Source: Lachnospira sp.
GTDB taxonomy: Bacteria > Bacillota > Clostridia > Lachnospirales > Lachnospiraceae
Direction: 5' to 3'
Length of the DNA: 64,000 nucleotides
Assembly: GCA_017621205.1 (NCBI GenBank)
Contig: JAGATQ010000051.1
Span: 90,065 to 154,064, forward strand
The stretch's first letter is position 1. Each line of letters begins with the position of its first letter. The notes under the pieces are model-generated. The model searched no databases. It worked only from the letters and a program-made list of their open reading frames with translations, and was not told the origin of the DNA. Made by a program: the position numbers and the translations under genes. Of this stretch, positions 61,501 through 64,000 are shown piece after piece.

Positions 61501-63129
61501 ATGCTGGCTCGCTCCAGTGGACACACAGTCACCAAACTTGTGAGCAGCCGTGATTACCACTCCACAGTCACACTGTGCGTAGTGGTTCTCCGCCTCCTCG
61601 TCACACAGCCATTTTCCATAGGTATGTGCCGCAATGTTATTCTTTGCTCCACATGCACAGGCATACCAGTGATTCTCATCATCATGCTCCAATGTTTCAA
61701 ATTTATGTGTTTCTATTTCTGTCTTAGCACCGCAGCTGCACTGCTTCCAGTGGGAACTGCTGTCAGACCTGTCTAAGTTGAATGCATGCGCTGTCTTGTC
61801 ATTCTTGACACCGCAGCTGCACTCCTGCCAATGCTTCGTCTCATCATGCACAGACCTTGTATAGGAATGCTCTGCATAATTGACGATATTACCGCATGCA
61901 CACTCCTTCCAATGAGCATCCTCTCCCACCTTCCTCTCATAACTGTGGGATTCCTCTACCTGATAGCCGCAGCCCTCAAAGGTACAAGAAGCGATATGGA
62001 TTGCACCCCTGGATTTCGGTTCGCCCAGCGTATGCTCCTCTTTATTTGTAATATGCCCGCAGATACACTCCTTCCAGTGATACGTGCCGTCATACTTCGT
62101 CTGATAGTCATGTGCACCCTCTTCATGATATACTACCTGAACCTGAACCTCAAATACATAGCCCTTGTCGGTCTCACTGTAGGTCATTCCCTCACCGACA
62201 ATCCATTTACAATTTGTATTGCTGCCAGGAATAAACACAGCCTTATAATTAGTATTCTCCGCTACCACCGTAGAGACTGCTGTCAGCCACTTATAGATAC
62301 CGCCCTCTGCCTGCGGCAGCTCTACCTGCCCGAGGGTATTACCCCTATATGTCTTCAATCCCTCCGGAATCTTCGCCGTTACTTCTTTTGGTGTCACCTC
62401 TACTGTAATGTAAACGCGGACAGTACCGTACCGCTTCGCATCTGTCGGCACATAATTCGCATAAAAGCGGTTGCTTCCCACATTGCCCACTGAGGTTGAC
62501 GGCGTCTGCCATACAAAGGCACCGTTTTCATCAGACGGCAGTGCCACGTCCGCCAACGTCTGCCCGTACACTGCCTTAACATCCGTTGGCAGGGTATAGT
62601 TCGGGTCAATTGTATTCATTTGTATACTAACCTTGCCCTCTACCCGTCCTTCCTCTTCATTCCATGTACCGGCAGAGATATTAACCTTGGACCAGTCATA
62701 ATTGTCTGTGTCGTTCGGCGTAAAGTAAATGTCAAACTTTTCGCCCGCAATACACTTCTCCGTGATATCCAAAGTGTCATCCGGCCAACTGTAGGTGCCC
62801 GTGGACGGCTTCGGCAGAGCAATCTGCGACAGCGTATAGTTTGTGTAGCCGTATAGATTGGTCGGTATGGTCAGATTCGGCACTGCCTTTTCAATCGTCA
62901 CCTCACCCGGTTCAATCTCTGCATGCGTATCCACTGGCTGTTCCATTCTGGATATCTCTGCATTCATCTCCCCCGCCTTGTTCTGGCAGGTCAGCCCCAA
63001 TTCCCTTTGCACGTCTGCCTTTGAAATATTGCTGCTGTTAGAAATCGCCAGCACTGCGATTAAGACCGAAGAAAAAAGTAAACAGCAGATAATGCTAAAT
63101 ATGACCTTTCCCTTGATTGAATTCATCAC
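58579..63129 (-). CDS. Giant exported protein with about twenty Cys/His repeats and BspA-like leucine-rich C-terminus
   Basis: A 1516-aa protein. An N-terminal membrane or signal segment (residues 8-30, IFSIICCLLFSSVLIAVLAI). Residues 75-340 are three or four MBG-like beta modules of the form YTLSQIALPKPSTGTYSWPD. Residues 345-1280 hold a long array of 40-70-aa repeats of the form HWKECSCG-x(4-8)-H, many followed by EATVGEKVYTCTKCEATKTE-type modules with a CTxC motif. Residues 1290-1516 are BspA-type leucine-rich repeats (CSALTKITIPKSVVTIKDSA). There is no LPxTG sorting signal. The array would bind many metal ions if reduced. Probably a surface adhesin. Confidence 0.85.
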   Translation of the reverse strand: MMNSIKGKVIFSIICCLLFSSVLIAVLAISNSSNISKADVQRELGLTCQNKAGEMNAEISRMEQPVDTHAEIEPGEVTIEKAVPNLTIPTNLYGYTNYTLSQIALPKPSTGTYSWPDDTLDITEKCIAGEKFDIYFTPNDTDNYDWSKVNISAGTWNEEEGRVEGKVSIQMNTIDPNYTLPTDVKAVYGQTLADVALPSDENGAFVWQTPSTSVGNVGSNRFYANYVPTDAKRYGTVRVYITVEVTPKEVTAKIPEGLKTYRGNTLGQVELPQAEGGIYKWLTAVSTVVAENTNYKAVFIPGSNTNCKWIVGEGMTYSETDKGYVFEVQVQVVYHEEGAHDYQTKYDGTYHWKECICGHITNKEEHTLGEPKSRGAIHIASCTFEGCGYQVEESHSYERKVGEDAHWKECACGNIVNYAEHSYTRSVHDETKHWQECSCGVKNDKTAHAFNLDRSDSSSHWKQCSCGAKTEIETHKFETLEHDDENHWYACACGAKNNIAAHTYGKWLCDEEAENHYAQCDCGVVITAAHKFGDCVSTGASQHKEVCEDCSKEIMADHTWDAGVVTVSPTELKTGLNVYTCIACGETKEEVLPKNEPPHTNKEHLKAYDETEHWDVCDDGDRYEFAETREVHTFTDWKTDEETGLHWKECTVCGYKKQLGTHTWKTVYDADYHWQACNVCGLKKQTAEHVYVKRSDEVNHWRECSCGKRIEIEQHVYIFYSYDAKGHWDECSCGKRANEAAHGYGKWKPTEDGSRHCHECVCGYEEEAVHSEDYVWTSDGADTHTGKCEDCGGNSVTKGHEWDAGRVTVSPTETTEGVKTYTCVTCKATKTREINKLPTGHTHEFGGWSHSFFEHWKICRCGDEKDRAAHTWDAGMVTQEPTETETGIKTYWCTVCRRSKEEVLPKLVHEHQYSEEYTYDETYHWKACSCGSMMARAVHTWNKGTVLKPSTIEETGIMQYQCTVCGAVKQTVLPKLTEAHEHSFGDWVAADDGIHHTGVCIYGDKELTEEHNWDEGVVTVSATEATVGEKVYTCTKCEATKTETIPKHEHVYGDWVADGEKNHKKTCACGETVTELHDFNEGFITKPATTTEKGEITYTCKTCGGTKVSPLAKISDSHNHKNVWVKKNADIHVEMCKGCGQPTGRYEPHMWDAGEVITAPTETTEGAITYHCTVCGTEKTETLAKLPHEHVYGEWIKNDKDTHKKMCGCNDVVIEAHNWNAGEVTVVATAQAEGIKTYTCTVCGETKTETIAKLPQEETPKPIPPKEIGAELTDDQSKAQFTVVDPASIDREDKDTSPAVIYTGSVDAGVQEFIIPDTITVDNVEYRVVSIADGVFKNNKKLKKVTIGNCIWTIGNSAFEGCASLKTVTFKKPSRVKTIGKKAFYKCSALTKITIPKSVVTIKDSAFDGCKKLAAVTFQSGIKLKTIGVKAFNGCAVLKKITIPKDVTSIGSSAFNKCKKLGTITIQSKKLRKVGKNAFKGIKSTATIKVPAKKLAAYKKLLKNKGQGKKIIIKKI

Positions 63130-63590
63130 AAAAACCTCCTGTACATTTTATATTCACTCTTGTGTCGTCCAAATCCGCATATCCTTCGTAGAACTGCAGG
63201 CGGGATTCACTCTGTTAGGATATTATTATAACAAAATTGTCTATTTCTGTATAGTATTATGATATATTTTTAATCCCGTCTGCACCGGATTTTTACCAGA
63301 TAGGATTTCTCCTATACAATCTGTAATTGATATTCAGTTGTAACAGCTATCTTTCGATTGCCGCACCACTATACTATCTTTCTTGCTCTGATTTGAACAT
63401 TTCATCACATGGTATTTTTTCCGCTTTCCATACCATGTGACGGTATTTTTGAAATCTTAATGTTAAATTATTGCTATAACCATGACCAGACAAAAAAAGG
63501 ACACTTTTCAAAATTTCTCTTGAAAAGCGTCCTAAGTACGCAAATTTTTTTAATTAGGGATAAATGACAACACCGTATTATTACTCATTA
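63130..63590. other. Upstream region of the giant surface-protein gene
   Basis: 461 bp with no gene. It must contain the promoter of the giant gene, but I see no convincing -35/-10 pair. It also holds the terminator listed separately. Confidence 0.5.
63498..63533 (-). terminator. Terminator of the transcript entering from the right edge
   Basis: AGGAC-A-CTTTTCAA pairs with TTGAAAAG-C-GTCCT around an 8-nt loop. On the minus strand the stem runs into TTTTTTT. It would end the minus-strand gene cut off at the right edge. Confidence 0.8.
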
Positions 63591-63937
63591 TCATGTATTA
63601 TGCGTGTCAAAAATGTTGTCTTTTTGTTGTCTTTTTTTGAAAAAAACCCTTACAACCCTTGATTTTTCTAGCTTTCTGACTTCAAGCTCTTCATCGTCGG
63701 GAAGAGCTTTGGCTCTTTTTCTTACTCTTGCAAATCCTTGCAAACCCTTATTTTTCGGGCATTTGAGCCTTTTACACTCTTTCATACTCTTTGCTAATTT
63801 GTTACCAAAAAGTAGTCAAAAAGTGGTCTTCCCACTGAAAAAGTAGTCATCGAGTTATCTGATGTATTGTTGTGTCTGACACAATAATACTTTCGGATTA
63901 TACCATATTGAAAAGAAAACCTCAAGAGGACTCTTTT

Positions 63938-64000
63938 CTAAAATACATCCATGTTCTTTGCTAAATTTTCGATTGCTGTTTTGGTTACTTCGTCATTTAC
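63938..64000 (-). CDS. C-terminal end of an unidentified gene, possibly a tyrosine recombinase
   Basis: The last 20 codons (VNDEVTKTAIENLAKNMDVF) and a stop codon of a minus-strand gene that enters from beyond 64000. The stretch VNDEVTKTAIENL looks like the region after the catalytic Tyr of phage or conjugative-element integrases (YSHVxxE pattern), but the tyrosine would lie outside the window. The 400 bp to its left are non-coding apart from a weak 64-codon frame, as would fit an attachment region. Confidence 0.35.
   Translation of the reverse strand, partial: VNDEVTKTAIENLAKNMDVF

Noticed and set aside
58579..63129. Possible CRISPR or tandem DNA repeats in the giant gene
   Set aside because: The periodicity is at protein level (Cys/His modules of variable length); there are no identical direct repeats with unique spacers. 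No CRISPR array was seen anywhere.
63591..63785. 64-codon minus-strand frame near the right edge
   Set aside because: Very basic, no clear ribosome site, no family match, and it lies between a terminator and the tail of another gene; it is more likely non-coding.

Overview
The window looks like a chromosomal segment of a low-to-moderate GC Gram-positive anaerobe of class Clostridia, most likely a gut Lachnospiraceae. Signs are strong AGGAGG-type ribosome binding sites, a glucose-type PTS EIICBA, SPFH/RHH and LytTR/DUF3021 gene pairs, DUF5692, a HypA/HypB pair beside a ferredoxin-type FAD oxidoreductase, and a BspA-like surface protein. This placement is inferred from gene content; there is no rRNA, and I found no tRNA, CRISPR array or origin.

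Layout. 0-5 kb holds the start of sfsA, an RHH protein, an SPFH membrane protein, a glycerol-1-phosphate dehydrogenase-like enzyme and a chorismate mutase-ACT protein. 5.7-10 kb holds a PTS EIICBA, a GNAT enzyme and a LytTR/DUF3021 pair. 10.1-19.2 kb holds an unusual helicase-nuclease fused to a LexA-type self-cleaving domain, a PepSY lipoprotein, a hemerythrin-response regulator fusion, a DnaJ/DnaK pair and a DUF3791/DUF3990 toxin-antitoxin-like module. 19.4-24.9 kb is one operon: TetR, HypB, 932-aa FAD/Fe-S oxidoreductase, HypA, DUF5692. 25.7-32.3 kb holds small enzymes and regulators. 32.4-38 kb is an operon of membrane proteins led by an XRE regulator and including an HELGH protease. 39-44.2 kb is an FtsX/ATPase/FtsX ABC exporter beside a NarL-type two-component system.

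44.2-58.5 kb is visibly more AT-rich and is an accessory region where live and decaying genes mix. It has a broken MarR-MATE operon, then a tight minus-strand operon: patatin phospholipase, a D12 methylase/HAD chimera, a GGDEF-like protein, a thymidylate-synthase-like protein lacking its cysteine, a SAM methyltransferase, an unknown protein and a frameshifted D12 adenine methylase. Downstream are truncated methyltransferase, chloramphenicol-acetyltransferase-like and DUF2828 remnants. 58.6-63.1 kb is a 1516-aa exported protein with many HW-x2-C-x-CG repeats and a BspA-like C-terminus. The right edge holds the last 20 codons of another minus-strand gene.

The intergenic DNA carries two families of long palindromic repeats plus one single palindrome. 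One family has units of about 235 bp that always occur as inverted pairs separated by about 172 bp (2.4-3.0, 5.1-5.6 and 25.1-25.7 kb); the outer stems differ in sequence between copies but stay complementary. The second is a MITE-like element of about 140 bp (1.0, 27.7 and 30.7 kb, half copy at 23.65 kb), two copies of which have direct repeats at their ends. The single 164-bp palindrome at 42.9 kb supplies the stop codon of the histidine kinase. The strongest candidates for something undescribed are the LexA-fused helicase-nuclease, the GGDEF/TS-like/patatin operon, and the paired covarying palindromes.
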